Below, in pieces: positions 9,177-17,671 of a DNA stretch of 64,000 nt. Source of the DNA: Chitinophagaceae bacterium (GTDB lineage Bacteria > Bacteroidota > Bacteroidia > Chitinophagales > Chitinophagaceae); NCBI GenBank assembly GCA_022843585.1, contig JALHNJ010000006.1:124001-188000 (forward strand), given 5' to 3'. The notes under the pieces were generated by a model. It saw only the letters and a program-made list of their open reading frames with translations. It was not told the DNA's origin and did not search any database. Positions within the stretch are counted from its first letter, which is position 1; each line of letters opens with the position of its first letter. The translations under genes were made by a program, and so were the position numbers.

Positions 9177-9419
9177 CTATTTATTGAGTATGGAAACCAA
9201 CTTATGATTGCGGAAAAATTCTACAATCTCTACATCCAGAGCCTTGCTGATTTTTCTTAATGTAAGAACAGTAATATTACTTTTTCCAGCTTCTATCCTG
9301 GACATACTGGCCTTTTCAAAATTGCAACGAATGGCCAACTCATTCTGTGTAATTTTTCTTTTAATCCGTAATTCTCTTACTCTTTGGCCTATACATACCA
9401 AAAATTTTTGATTTGTCAT
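9177..9419 (-). CDS. Small XRE-family DNA-binding regulator
   Basis: An 80-aa single-domain helix-turn-helix protein of the Cro/C1 (XRE) class. The HTH covers about residues 10-65: RVRELRIKRKITQNELAIRC, then KASMSRIEAGKSNITVLTLRKISKALDV. No sensor or oligomerisation domain follows, only a short tail. A perfect 16-bp palindrome 82 bp upstream (9501-9516) is a candidate autoregulatory site. It is transcribed away from the signalling cassette to its right; its targets are unknown. The size and lone HTH would also fit a toxin-antitoxin or controller protein, but no toxin or restriction gene is adjacent. Confidence 0.85.
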   Translation of the reverse strand: MTNQKFLVCIGQRVRELRIKRKITQNELAIRCNFEKASMSRIEAGKSNITVLTLRKISKALDVEIVEFFRNHKLVSILNK

Positions 9420-9500
9420 TTTAAAAAAATCTAATTAGCAAAATATCTGCAATGCTATTTAGCAGAAGTGTTGTTTTATATGACAATTTTCAGGTTCTCA

Positions 9501-9516
9501 ACTGATTTAAATCAGT
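9501..9516. promoter_or_regulatory. Perfect 16-bp palindrome, candidate XRE operator
   Basis: ACTGATTTAAATCAGT is fully self-complementary and lies 82 bp upstream of the XRE gene start. Small XRE proteins commonly bind such dyads as dimers and repress themselves; binding here is inferred. Confidence 0.4.
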
Positions 9517-9854
9517 AAAAGATGATTAGATAAAAAAACGTACCCCAATCTGTAGAATAATTAAATTTTTATATGTTGATTTAAAAAGCAACATTTGTGT
9601 AAGGTTTGGTCTGTTTTTAGAATTATATATTCAATTATTCAAAAGCATGTTGCTTTTTTAACTGATAAGAGAATAAGGTGTTTCCTGATTAGTAATACGT
9701 TTAATAAACGATTGCCACCATGAAATTTTCTATCAAAAAAATACTACACTTTATTATTACACTTGCCCTCCCCGAATTGGGTAAAACTATATGTATTTAT
9801 ATAGCCAGAACGAAACAAGGCAACACTTTCAATAAGCAAAAATTTAATCCTTTA

Positions 9855-9903
9855 CAACGGGTCTATATGCTGACGGGGAATTTGTTGGGATATAGACCTG
9901 TTG
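9855..9903. repeat. Long inverted repeat in the leader region of the receptor kinase
   Basis: CAACGGGTCTATAT (9855-9868) pairs with ATATAGACCTGTTG (9890-9903) over 14 bp with one G-U pair in plus-strand RNA, leaving a 21-nt loop. It could be an RNA structure or a protein-binding dyad. Confidence 0.5.
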
Positions 9904-10101
9904 AACTAATAAATACACATCATCATCACTAAGTAGATTTTGTAAATGTATCCCGGTATGAACGATAGATTCAGGCCGGGAATTAAATGTGATGAAAAAA
10001 GGAACGAATGATTTCCCTGTAATGCCCAAAAAGTAGCACTGAAAAGGATTGTTCCTATCAGCTCATAAAAGAAAAAATATCATAGCCATAAATTAAACAC
10101 T

Positions 10102-13100
10102 ATGGATCAGGTAGGTGAATTTTTTAGCCGCTTATTTAGCAGTAGCGACTGGCCGCCCCGCTGGCATTGCGGGGAATGGACATCCTTTCATGGCTGGTTG
10201 TATATCATCAGTGATTTACTAATATGGTCTGCGTATTTCACTATCCCAATTGTAATCATCCGGTATCTTTCAAAAAAGAAGGATATTCGGTTTGTAAAAT
10301 TATACTTTTTATTCGCCGCTTTTATATTGGCTTGCGGTGCTACTCACCTTTTAGATGCTATTGCTTTCTGGATTCCTGCTTATCGTTTAAGTGCACTGTT
10401 CCGGTTTGTAACTGGTATAATAAGTTGGGTTACCGTTTTCTACCTGATAAAAAATCTTCCTCAGATTTTTTCTTTAAAACCACAAAAAGCCTTAGAAGCG
10501 GAAATAGAACAACGGATTATATCAGAAGAAAAATTCAGGGGCTTATTAGAAGCCGCACCTGATGCCATGGTAATTGCCAATGAAAAAGGACTGATTATAT
10601 TAGTTAACCGGCAAACGGAAAAGCTTTTCGGCTACACTAAAGATGAACTTATCAGCAAGCCAGTTGAAATACTTATTCCTACCTCGCTGCATCATAAACA
10701 TGTAGCTCACCGGGAAAAATATACTCAGGATCCGCATGTCCGTAGTATGGGTGCAGGGCTGGAACTGGAAGCATTGAAAAAAGATGGCAGTAAATTTCCG
10801 GTAGAAATAAGTTTATCGCCATTAGTTACAAAAGATGGCACTTTAATCTCCGCTTCTGTTCGTGACATAACAGAGCGAATAAAAGCGGAAAAAAAAATAA
10901 AAGAATTTCAGTACTTCTTTAACCACAGCAATGATCTTTCCTGTATTGCCAACAATGAAGGATTTTTTGAAATTGTTAATCCAAGTTTTACTAAGATATT
11001 GGGGTATTCCGAAAATGAATTATACAATCATTCATTTATAGATTTTGTTCATCCGGATGATATTGCTGCCTCACTGGAAATATACGGGCAGTTGAAATCA
11101 GGTGCCACTGTACTGCATTTCACTAACCGTTACCGCAAAAAAGATAACAGCTACCTGTGGCTGGAATGGAATGCGACTCCCAATCCCATTACCGGAAAAT
11201 TGTATTGCATAGCAAGGGATATTACCGATCGCAAAAAAGCGGAAGATGCGTTGAGTAAATTAAATGAAGAACTGGAGCAAAGGGTGGAAGAAAGAACAAT
11301 AGAAATAGAAAAAAATGAAAAACGTTTTAGAGCATTAATTGAGAATAGTCATGACATTATAACCCTGATGAACGACCAGTTCAATGTCATTTATAGAAGC
11401 CCTTCCGCATCCCGTACCAACGGCTGGAGCCATGAAGAATTAAAAGATGTTAGCATATTAAAAAATATCCATCCTGCTGACATTGAAATTGCCAAAGAGA
11501 TTATGCAGGAATTAATAAAAAATCCGGGTAAAGAACTCCATGTATCATTTCGCATTCAGCATAAGGATAAGCATTATCTGTGGGTTGAAGGCACTGTTAT
11601 TAATTTGCTGCATGATGCAGATGTAAAAGCAATTGTATTCAACTTCAGGGATATTACGCAACGAAAAAAACTGGAAACCCTGCTGCATAAAGCCAACACC
11701 CTTGCACGAATGGGAAGTTGGGAGGTAGATCTGGTGAACGAAACCGTTTATTGGAGTGATATTACAAGGGAAATTCATGAAACGGAATACAAATATGTTC
11801 CGGATTTATCCACAGCTATCATTTTTTATAAAGAAGGGCCCGGTAGAGACTTAATTACCCAAAAAGTAAAAGAAGCTATTGAATCGGGTAAGCCATGGGA
11901 TGAAGAGTTGCAAATTATTACAGCAAAAAATAATGAAAAGTGGATTCGTACGATCGGTGAAACTGAATTTATAAATGGTAAATGCGTTAGAATATACGGT
12001 AGTTTTCAGGACATTCATCAACGAAAAGAAGCGGAAGAAAAAATAATAGCCAGCGAAAAAAGGTTTCGCACCACACTGGATAATATGCTGGAAGGGGCAC
12101 AAATAATTGGGTTCGATTGGCGATATATTTATATAAATGATTCATTTGAAAAACATGCAAGATACAGGCGGGATGAAATGATCGGCTATACAGTAATGGA
12201 GAAATTTCCCGGTATTGAGCAAACGGAAGTCTACAAAGTATATGAACGTTGTTTTGCTGAACGGGTATCTATTCATCTTGAAAATGAATTTAAATTTCCC
12301 GACGGTACGATTGGATGGTTTGAGCTTAGTTTTCAGCCTATACCCGAAGGAATTTTTATTCTATCTATCGATATTACGGAGCGTAAAAAAGCCGAAGCTA
12401 ACATCATCCGTGCCGAGACCAACTACCGGGAAATATTTGACAAAGCAAGCGATGCCATATATGTACACGAAATTGATACTGGCAGAATTATTGAAGTTAA
12501 CCAGAAAGCTGTTGCTATAACTGGTTTTAGTAAAGAAGAAATATTGAATAGCAACCCGGAAATATTTACTTCTGATAATCCTGAATATACAGTAACTCAT
12601 GCCGTAACCTACTTGCAAAAAGCAGCAGCCGGTGAGCCTCAACTTTTTGATTGGTTAACACGGAAAAAAGACGGTTCTGATAGCTGGATGGAAGTAAATT
12701 TAAAAAAAGCAACCATTGCGGGAGAAGAACGGATACTTGCCTTTTTCCGAGAAATAAATGACCGCAAAAAAGCACAATTGGAAGTACAAAAATTAAATGA
12801 AGAGCTGGAGCAGAAAGTTATCAGCCGTACCGAACAATTAAAACGAACGAATGAAGAACTGGAAGCATTCTCTTATTCCGTTTCTCATGATTTGCGGGCA
12901 CCATTGCGGGGTATTATTGGCTTTACCAATATCCTGGAAGAAGATTATAGCAGTAAACTGGACGATGAGGCTATGCGAATAACATCTGTCATCAAAACCA
13001 ATACAATGAGGATGGCCAATCTTATAGATGATTTGCTGGCATTTTCCCGTATGGGCAGACAAGAGTTACTAAAAGCACCAGTCGATACCAATACAATGGT

Positions 13101-13539
13101 GCGGGAAATTATTGATGAACTAAAACCAACAAATAAAAATCCACAACTGCAATGGCATATTGAACCGTTACCGGAAATTGATGCAGATATTGCAACTATG
13201 CGGCAGGTGTGGACCAATCTAATAAGTAATGCCATCAAATATTCATCAACTAGCCAAAAGCCACAAATAACAATAGGTCATTATACTGAAAAGCAGCAGC
13301 AAATATTTTTTGTAAAAGATAATGGAGTAGGCTTTAATAACGAATACCGGAACAAGCTCTTTAGAGTTTTCCAACGTTTGCACAACTCACAGGATTTTGA
13401 GGGTACAGGAATAGGACTGGCTATTGTAGAAAAAGTAATTACCAAACACGGTGGTAAAGTTTGGGCTGAAGCCGAAGTAAACAAAGGCGCCTGTTTCTTT
13501 TTTAGCCTGCCTGTTACCAATGAAAAAAATGAAAAATAA
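10102..13539 (+). CDS. Ethylene-receptor-like multi-PAS sensor histidine kinase
   Basis: 1145 aa. Residues about 33-120 form three membrane helices resembling the N-terminal ethylene-binding domain of plant ETR1: YIISDLL...AYFTIP, then FILACGATHLL. Asp38, Tyr45, Ile75, Cys78 and His82 fall at the same relative spacing as ETR1 Asp25, Tyr32, Ile62, Cys65 (copper ligand) and His69 (copper ligand). Six PAS domains follow (about 140-260, 265-380, 405-520, 525-645, 650-770, 775-900), most ending in DIT(E/D/Q)RKKAE-type linkers. A coiled coil (NEELEQKVISRTEQLKR) leads to HisKA with phospho-acceptor His929 (SVSHDLRAPLR) and an HATPase_c domain (NLISNAIKYS, DNGVGF, GTGIGLAI). There is no receiver on this protein; a stand-alone one follows 24 nt downstream. 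Copper or ethylene binding is inferred from residue conservation. The domain could instead sense another small hydrophobic ligand. Confidence 0.93.
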   Translation: MDQVGEFFSRLFSSSDWPPRWHCGEWTSFHGWLYIISDLLIWSAYFTIPIVIIRYLSKKKDIRFVKLYFLFAAFILACGATHLLDAIAFWIPAYRLSALFRFVTGIISWVTVFYLIKNLPQIFSLKPQKALEAEIEQRIISEEKFRGLLEAAPDAMVIANEKGLIILVNRQTEKLFGYTKDELISKPVEILIPTSLHHKHVAHREKYTQDPHVRSMGAGLELEALKKDGSKFPVEISLSPLVTKDGTLISASVRDITERIKAEKKIKEFQYFFNHSNDLSCIANNEGFFEIVNPSFTKILGYSENELYNHSFIDFVHPDDIAASLEIYGQLKSGATVLHFTNRYRKKDNSYLWLEWNATPNPITGKLYCIARDITDRKKAEDALSKLNEELEQRVEERTIEIEKNEKRFRALIENSHDIITLMNDQFNVIYRSPSASRTNGWSHEELKDVSILKNIHPADIEIAKEIMQELIKNPGKELHVSFRIQHKDKHYLWVEGTVINLLHDADVKAIVFNFRDITQRKKLETLLHKANTLARMGSWEVDLVNETVYWSDITREIHETEYKYVPDLSTAIIFYKEGPGRDLITQKVKEAIESGKPWDEELQIITAKNNEKWIRTIGETEFINGKCVRIYGSFQDIHQRKEAEEKIIASEKRFRTTLDNMLEGAQIIGFDWRYIYINDSFEKHARYRRDEMIGYTVMEKFPGIEQTEVYKVYERCFAERVSIHLENEFKFPDGTIGWFELSFQPIPEGIFILSIDITERKKAEANIIRAETNYREIFDKASDAIYVHEIDTGRIIEVNQKAVAITGFSKEEILNSNPEIFTSDNPEYTVTHAVTYLQKAAAGEPQLFDWLTRKKDGSDSWMEVNLKKATIAGEERILAFFREINDRKKAQLEVQKLNEELEQKVISRTEQLKRTNEELEAFSYSVSHDLRAPLRGIIGFTNILEEDYSSKLDDEAMRITSVIKTNTMRMANLIDDLLAFSRMGRQELLKAPVDTNTMVREIIDELKPTNKNPQLQWHIEPLPEIDADIATMRQVWTNLISNAIKYSSTSQKPQITIGHYTEKQQQIFFVKDNGVGFNNEYRNKLFRVFQRLHNSQDFEGTGIGLAIVEKVITKHGGKVWAEAEVNKGACFFFSLPVTNEKNEK

Positions 13540-13563
13540 TTTTATCATCTAAAAAGAAAAAAA

Positions 13564-14007
13564 ATGCCACTCAATTCTGTAGACATATTACTTGTTGAAG
13601 ATAATATGAATGATGCGGAGTTAACTATTCGTGAACTTAAAAAACATAATCTCTCCAATAAACTCTTTCATGTAAGAGATGGAGAAGAGGCTCTGGAATT
13701 TATTTTTGCCACTGGCAAATTTGCCGGGCAGCGACAGGTGGACTATGTACCCAAAGTAGTGCTATTGGATATACAGATGCCAAAAATAAATGGTATAGAA
13801 GTATTGCAACAAATAAAAGAAAACGAACGGACAAAAATTATTCCGGTGGTTATGCTTACTTCTTCTAAGGAAGACCCCGATATACAACGATGCTATGCAC
13901 TGGGGGCCAACAGTTACATAGTGAAGCCTGTGAATTTTGAAGGCTTTGCCGAATCTATAAAAAACCTGGGCTTTTACTGGTTATTATTGAATCAGCCTCC
14001 TCATTAA
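13564..14007 (+). CDS. Rcp1-like single-domain response regulator
   Basis: A 147-aa stand-alone receiver domain with no output domain. Phospho-acceptor Asp69 (VVLLDIQMP), acidic pair Glu12-Asp13 (LVEDN), the Thr/Ser switch (MLTSS) and Lys (VKPV) are all present. The start ([16 protein letters not shown]) and the ending [12 protein letters not shown] are those of the Rcp1 group, known as partners of phytochrome-type kinases in cyanobacteria. It lies 24 nt after the receptor kinase and 6 nt before the next kinase, so the three genes probably form one operon, with this protein as phosphate acceptor or shuttle. Confidence 0.93.
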   Translation: MPLNSVDILLVEDNMNDAELTIRELKKHNLSNKLFHVRDGEEALEFIFATGKFAGQRQVDYVPKVVLLDIQMPKINGIEVLQQIKENERTKIIPVVMLTSSKEDPDIQRCYALGANSYIVKPVNFEGFAESIKNLGFYWLLLNQPPH

Positions 14008-14013
14008 TCAAAT

Positions 14014-15873
14014 ATGACAAAGTCACTAAAAATATTAATGCTGGAAGACAGCCACACTGATGCTGAAATAGTACAACGAGTGCTAAAAAGGGATTATCAA
14101 CCCTGTATTTTCCATCTTGCCATGTCGGAGGAAAGCTTTATAAAAGCCCTGGATAGTTTTCAACCTGATGTTATACTCGCCGATAATTCATTGCCACAGT
14201 TTGATGCGGCAAAAGCATTGATAATAACGAGGCAACATAAATTAGAGATCCCCTTCATCATGGTAACTGGGACCATGTCTGAAGAATTTGCTGCCGGAAT
14301 CATCAAAAGTGGTGCGGATGATTATATTCTTAAAGATAGATTAGCAAGATTGCCTGCGGCTATTGATGCTGCGTTAAAACAACGGAGCAGTGAAAAAGAA
14401 AAAAAAGAAGCAGAACAAAAAATATTGCAATCAGAAATTCACCTTCGTGCTATTTTCGAAAACACTTCAGAAGGTTTTCTGTTAATGGACACTGATGGCA
14501 TTGTAAAAAAGTTAAATAGCAAGGCTGGTGAATATTCTTTTTTTAATCAAGACAGAGAAATACAAGTGGGGCATCCCATTTACGACTTTATTGAAGAAGA
14601 AAGGAAAACTGTATTTAAAAAAATACTATCAAAAGTATTGGAAGGAAATACTGTGGAATACCAACGGTCATTCGAAATGGGTGATGGCAATACAAGATGG
14701 CTTGATTTTTCTGTAACGCCGGTTTGGGAATCCGGTAATATAAATGGTATTTGTATTTCCGGACGAGATATTACCGCACAAAAAACTGCGGAAGAAAAAT
14801 TAAATAAAAATTTTATTGAAAAGCAGGCACTGGCACAGCGAATGTCGGCTATCCTCAATACCCTACCGGCAAATATTGCCCTGCTGAATGAAAATGGGAT
14901 TATAGTAGATATAAATGATGCATGGAGGAATTTTGCAGACGACAACGGATTTATTGGAAATAATTATGGAATAGGGGATGATTATATTGTTATTACAAAA
15001 AAATCAGTTGGAAATGGCAAGGCAGATGGCTTAGCAGTTGCCGAAGGAATAGAATCTGTTCTTAAAGATAAAGTCAAAGAATTTGTTTTTGAGTATGCCT
15101 GCCACTCTCCAGCATTAAAGAGATGGTTTAGGATGGTAGTATCTCCTTTGCAGGGAAAAGAATATTTAGGGGCCGTAGTTATGCATATTGATATTTCCGA
15201 AATACGAAAGCTGGAAAAGGAAAGGCTGGAAAACAAAATAAATGAGCAAAAAAAGGTTACCAAAGCTATGCTCCAGGCACAGGAGAATGAACGCAATGCA
15301 ATAGGAATTGAGCTGCATGATAATGTGAACCAGATACTGGTGGGTACCAACATGCTTCTGCGAATGGTAAAAGAAAATCCTAAAAAAATAGAAGAGCTAC
15401 TCCCCTCCTGTATAGAAAATATCAAAAGTGCTATTCAAGAGAACAGAAAAATAGCTCATGAGCTGGTAGCACCCGACTTGGGAGCTGAAACACTATTACA
15501 GCAACTGTTCCGGCTAAACCAAACAATGCTGGAAACAGCAGGTATGGAAACTTTTACTCTTCATGATGATTATAGCGAAACCTTATTAAGTGATGACTTA
15601 AAATTGGCTGTATACCGGGTAATGCAAGAGCAATATACTAATATAATAAAGCATGCTAATGCCCGAAAGGTGGAAATTACGTTATCAACAATCGCCAATA
15701 TTTTTACATTAAGAATAATTGATGATGGCAAGGGCATGCTTAACAATAATATCACTAACGGTATTGGATTACGAAATATCAAATCCCGGATCAGTGTATT
15801 TGAAGGTATTGTAAATATTGAATCAATGCCGGACAAAGGCTTTGCTCTCAATATAGAAGTTCCAATTTTGTAA
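14014..15873 (+). CDS. Receiver-PAS-PAS-HisKA_3 histidine kinase
   Basis: 619 aa, soluble. An N-terminal receiver (about 5-122; Asp57 in VILADNSLP, Thr85 in MVTGT, Lys107 in ILKDRL) is followed by two PAS-like domains (about 140-262 and 275-400), a coiled coil and a NarX/DegS-type kinase core: HisKA_3 with His435 (ERNAIGIELHDNVNQIL) and HATPase_c (about 520-619, DDGKGM and NGIGLRNI). This kinase class normally pairs with LuxR-type (NarL) response regulators; none is adjacent. The N-terminal receiver suggests it is itself controlled by phosphorylation, perhaps from the receptor kinase upstream, which would make the cassette a relay. The stop is 17 nt from the convergent purQ stop, with no terminator visible. 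Confidence 0.9.
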   Translation: MTKSLKILMLEDSHTDAEIVQRVLKRDYQPCIFHLAMSEESFIKALDSFQPDVILADNSLPQFDAAKALIITRQHKLEIPFIMVTGTMSEEFAAGIIKSGADDYILKDRLARLPAAIDAALKQRSSEKEKKEAEQKILQSEIHLRAIFENTSEGFLLMDTDGIVKKLNSKAGEYSFFNQDREIQVGHPIYDFIEEERKTVFKKILSKVLEGNTVEYQRSFEMGDGNTRWLDFSVTPVWESGNINGICISGRDITAQKTAEEKLNKNFIEKQALAQRMSAILNTLPANIALLNENGIIVDINDAWRNFADDNGFIGNNYGIGDDYIVITKKSVGNGKADGLAVAEGIESVLKDKVKEFVFEYACHSPALKRWFRMVVSPLQGKEYLGAVVMHIDISEIRKLEKERLENKINEQKKVTKAMLQAQENERNAIGIELHDNVNQILVGTNMLLRMVKENPKKIEELLPSCIENIKSAIQENRKIAHELVAPDLGAETLLQQLFRLNQTMLETAGMETFTLHDDYSETLLSDDLKLAVYRVMQEQYTNIIKHANARKVEITLSTIANIFTLRIIDDGKGMLNNNITNGIGLRNIKSRISVFEGIVNIESMPDKGFALNIEVPIL

Positions 15874-15890
15874 ATTGGTTACAGATGGAT

Positions 15891-16565
15891 TTAAGAAACC
15901 AGTTGGTCCGCCATCAACAATGTTTGAATAATTTCTCTTCCATCGATATTACCTAACACTGTAGAACAAGCTCTTTCCGGATGCGGCATCATACCAAATA
16001 CGTTGCGGTTAGCATTACAGATGCCAGCAATATTTCTTATTGCCCCGTTTGGATTAGAGGCTTCTGTTCTATTACCCTTTTCATCACAGTAATAAAATAT
16101 TACTTGTCCGTTAGCTTCTAATTCATTCAACGTTTTTTCATCTGCATAATAACGGCCTTCGCCATGTGCCACTGGTATCTTATAAATTTTCCCCGTATGA
16201 TTAGTAATAAAAACGTTTTTGCAAACAAATTGTTGATTGGCATTTCTCAATAACCCTCCGGGCAGTAAATGCGACTCACATAATATCTGAAAGCCGTTGC
16301 AAACACCAAATACTTTTCCTCCGGCATTGGCAAATTCAATAACACTCTGCATCATCGGGCTAAAACGGGCAATAGCACCACATCTTAGATAGTCTCCATA
16401 AGAAAAACCTCCCGGTAAAACGATACAATCTTCGGTACTAAACTTGCTTAAATCTTTGTCTTTATGCCAGAGCATAGAAACATCCTGCCCCAAATCATAA
16501 CTAAGCGCATCAAACATATCTCTGTCGCAATTAGAGCCAGGGAAAACAACAACGCCAAATTTCAT
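15891..16565 (-). CDS. purQ: Phosphoribosylformylglycinamidine synthase, glutaminase subunit
   Basis: PurQ (224 aa) hydrolyses glutamine and feeds ammonia to PurL in the fourth step of de novo purine synthesis. It is a class I glutamine amidotransferase: nucleophile Cys89 (FGVCNGFQIL), His195 and Glu197 (MMPHPER), and the N-terminal MKFGVVVFPGSNCDRD typical of PurQ. The frame stays open 49 codons further upstream, but the family start and a TATCTTTG -7 box 25 nt before it place the start at 16565. Neither purL nor purS is nearby. The small stand-alone form means PurL should be the non-fused type, encoded elsewhere. Confidence 0.95.
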   Translation of the reverse strand: MKFGVVVFPGSNCDRDMFDALSYDLGQDVSMLWHKDKDLSKFSTEDCIVLPGGFSYGDYLRCGAIARFSPMMQSVIEFANAGGKVFGVCNGFQILCESHLLPGGLLRNANQQFVCKNVFITNHTGKIYKIPVAHGEGRYYADEKTLNELEANGQVIFYYCDEKGNRTEASNPNGAIRNIAGICNANRNVFGMMPHPERACSTVLGNIDGREIIQTLLMADQLVS

Positions 16566-16590
16566 ATTTTGATTTTCTGTATGTGAGCAG

Positions 16591-16598
16591 CAAAGATA
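16591..16598 (-). promoter_or_regulatory. -7 box of purQ
   Basis: TATCTTTG on the minus strand matches TAnnTTTG exactly and lies 25 nt before the chosen purQ ATG. No clear -33 element was seen. It supports the downstream start. Confidence 0.45.
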
Positions 16599-16657
16599 AA
16601 ACATAGCCGCCAAGTGTTTTTCACCATTTCTTACCAAAGGGAAATACAGCCGGAATT

Positions 16658-17647
16658 TTACCACCCGGGCCCATAATATTGGTAGCCAAGTACAAATGCC
16701 ACCGTAAGCCAAAACAATAGCAAGGGTAATATGCGCAGTGTGGAATAGAGGTAAGTGCAGGCATGAAAAGCAGCAAAAGGAATAGCCGCCATCACCCAGT
16801 TTTCAAAACTATCGCTGTTGTTTACAAAAGGGACTAAAATGGCCCCCAGCAAATATAAAAGCAGCAAACTCCAACCCTTTCGAACCTGTATAAGCATACG
16901 CCGGAGGCTATCCTGAACATAATACCCTCCCGCCAAAAAAGGTATTGCTAATAGAAAAGCACTAAAAGCAAGCCATACCGATTGTTTTACAAAAGGCAAT
17001 CCAATAGAAAAATGAGGCAGAAAGGCCGACCAACTCCAACTATCATCAATAAAAAGGTAAATGGCGAAAAAATAATAAGGAGCCGTTATACCTAGAATAC
17101 ATAATACCCATTCGTTTAATCTAAACGGACGCATTACAGCTAATGCCAATAATACCCAGATAATAAAAGTGAGGGATGGAAAGAATAGAAAACTGGCGAT
17201 ACCTAATGCAAAGCCGATATTGAAAATGGCTCCCTTTGCATTTTGCTGATTGTATATTTTAAATAAGCTGGAAAGAATAAAAAGAAGGATAGTATTAACC
17301 AGTATTGGTGCTGAAAAAAAATTCCACTCCGGAAATAAAGAGGTTATCAATAGATAAGCCATGCCCGGGAAATAAGTTGGCTTACTCATCATCCGCTGCG
17401 TATTGATAAACCGGGTAAGCATTATTGCCTGGCTAAATAATAAGAGAAACGTAATTATAGGGTAAAAGGAAGGATTTGATTTGCCAAATGGCCCTAAAAA
17501 CTTCAACAGCGCATTAAATAAAATCCCTTCTTCGGAATCGCTAGTTGGTATATGTGGCCGAAGAAACATCGGGAGTTTTATAAGTACTCCCAATACCAGC
17601 AGCAGAAAAATATTAGCCGGAGTTTTTTGTTTAAATATTCCTGTCAC
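16658..17647 (-). CDS. Polytopic membrane protein, DUF6427-like
   Basis: A 329-aa protein with about nine to ten hydrophobic helices and short loops (for example NIFLLLVLGVLIKLPMFL and the C-terminal LLLFWLTVAFVLGYQYYGPGW). The N-terminus (MTGIFKQKTPANIF) and overall pattern resemble the DUF6427 membrane proteins of Bacteroidota, whose function is not established. The start is GTG at 17647. It lies between the unknown secreted protein gene (24 nt upstream) and purQ (92 nt downstream), all on the minus strand. No catalytic motif can be recognised. Confidence 0.75.
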   Translation of the reverse strand: MTGIFKQKTPANIFLLLVLGVLIKLPMFLRPHIPTSDSEEGILFNALLKFLGPFGKSNPSFYPIITFLLLFSQAIMLTRFINTQRMMSKPTYFPGMAYLLITSLFPEWNFFSAPILVNTILLFILSSLFKIYNQQNAKGAIFNIGFALGIASFLFFPSLTFIIWVLLALAVMRPFRLNEWVLCILGITAPYYFFAIYLFIDDSWSWSAFLPHFSIGLPFVKQSVWLAFSAFLLAIPFLAGGYYVQDSLRRMLIQVRKGWSLLLLYLLGAILVPFVNNSDSFENWVMAAIPFAAFHACTYLYSTLRILPLLLFWLTVAFVLGYQYYGPGW

Positions 17648-17671
17648 GGATAATGGACAAAATTAGCAAGT

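Larger units (their letters stand above)
9420..10101. other. 682-bp gene-poor, hairpin-rich intergenic region
   Basis: The gap separates the XRE gene (-) from the receptor kinase (+). It holds a 16-bp palindrome (9501-9516), a 14-bp stem with 21-nt loop (9855-9903) and a smaller hairpin (TCCCGG/CCGGGA at 9951-9956 and 9976-9981). A 70-codon frame at 9720-9932 (starting MKFSIKKILHFI, ending HHHH) overlaps the long hairpin and resembles nothing I know; I do not treat it as a gene. No clear TTTG/TAnnTTTG pair was found before the ATG at 10102. Confidence 0.5.

Noticed and set aside
9720-9932. Small plus-strand frame of 70 codons ending in four His
   Set aside because: No family resemblance; its second half coincides with a 14-bp inverted repeat, and there is no clear promoter. 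A competing frame exists on the other strand (9844-10029).
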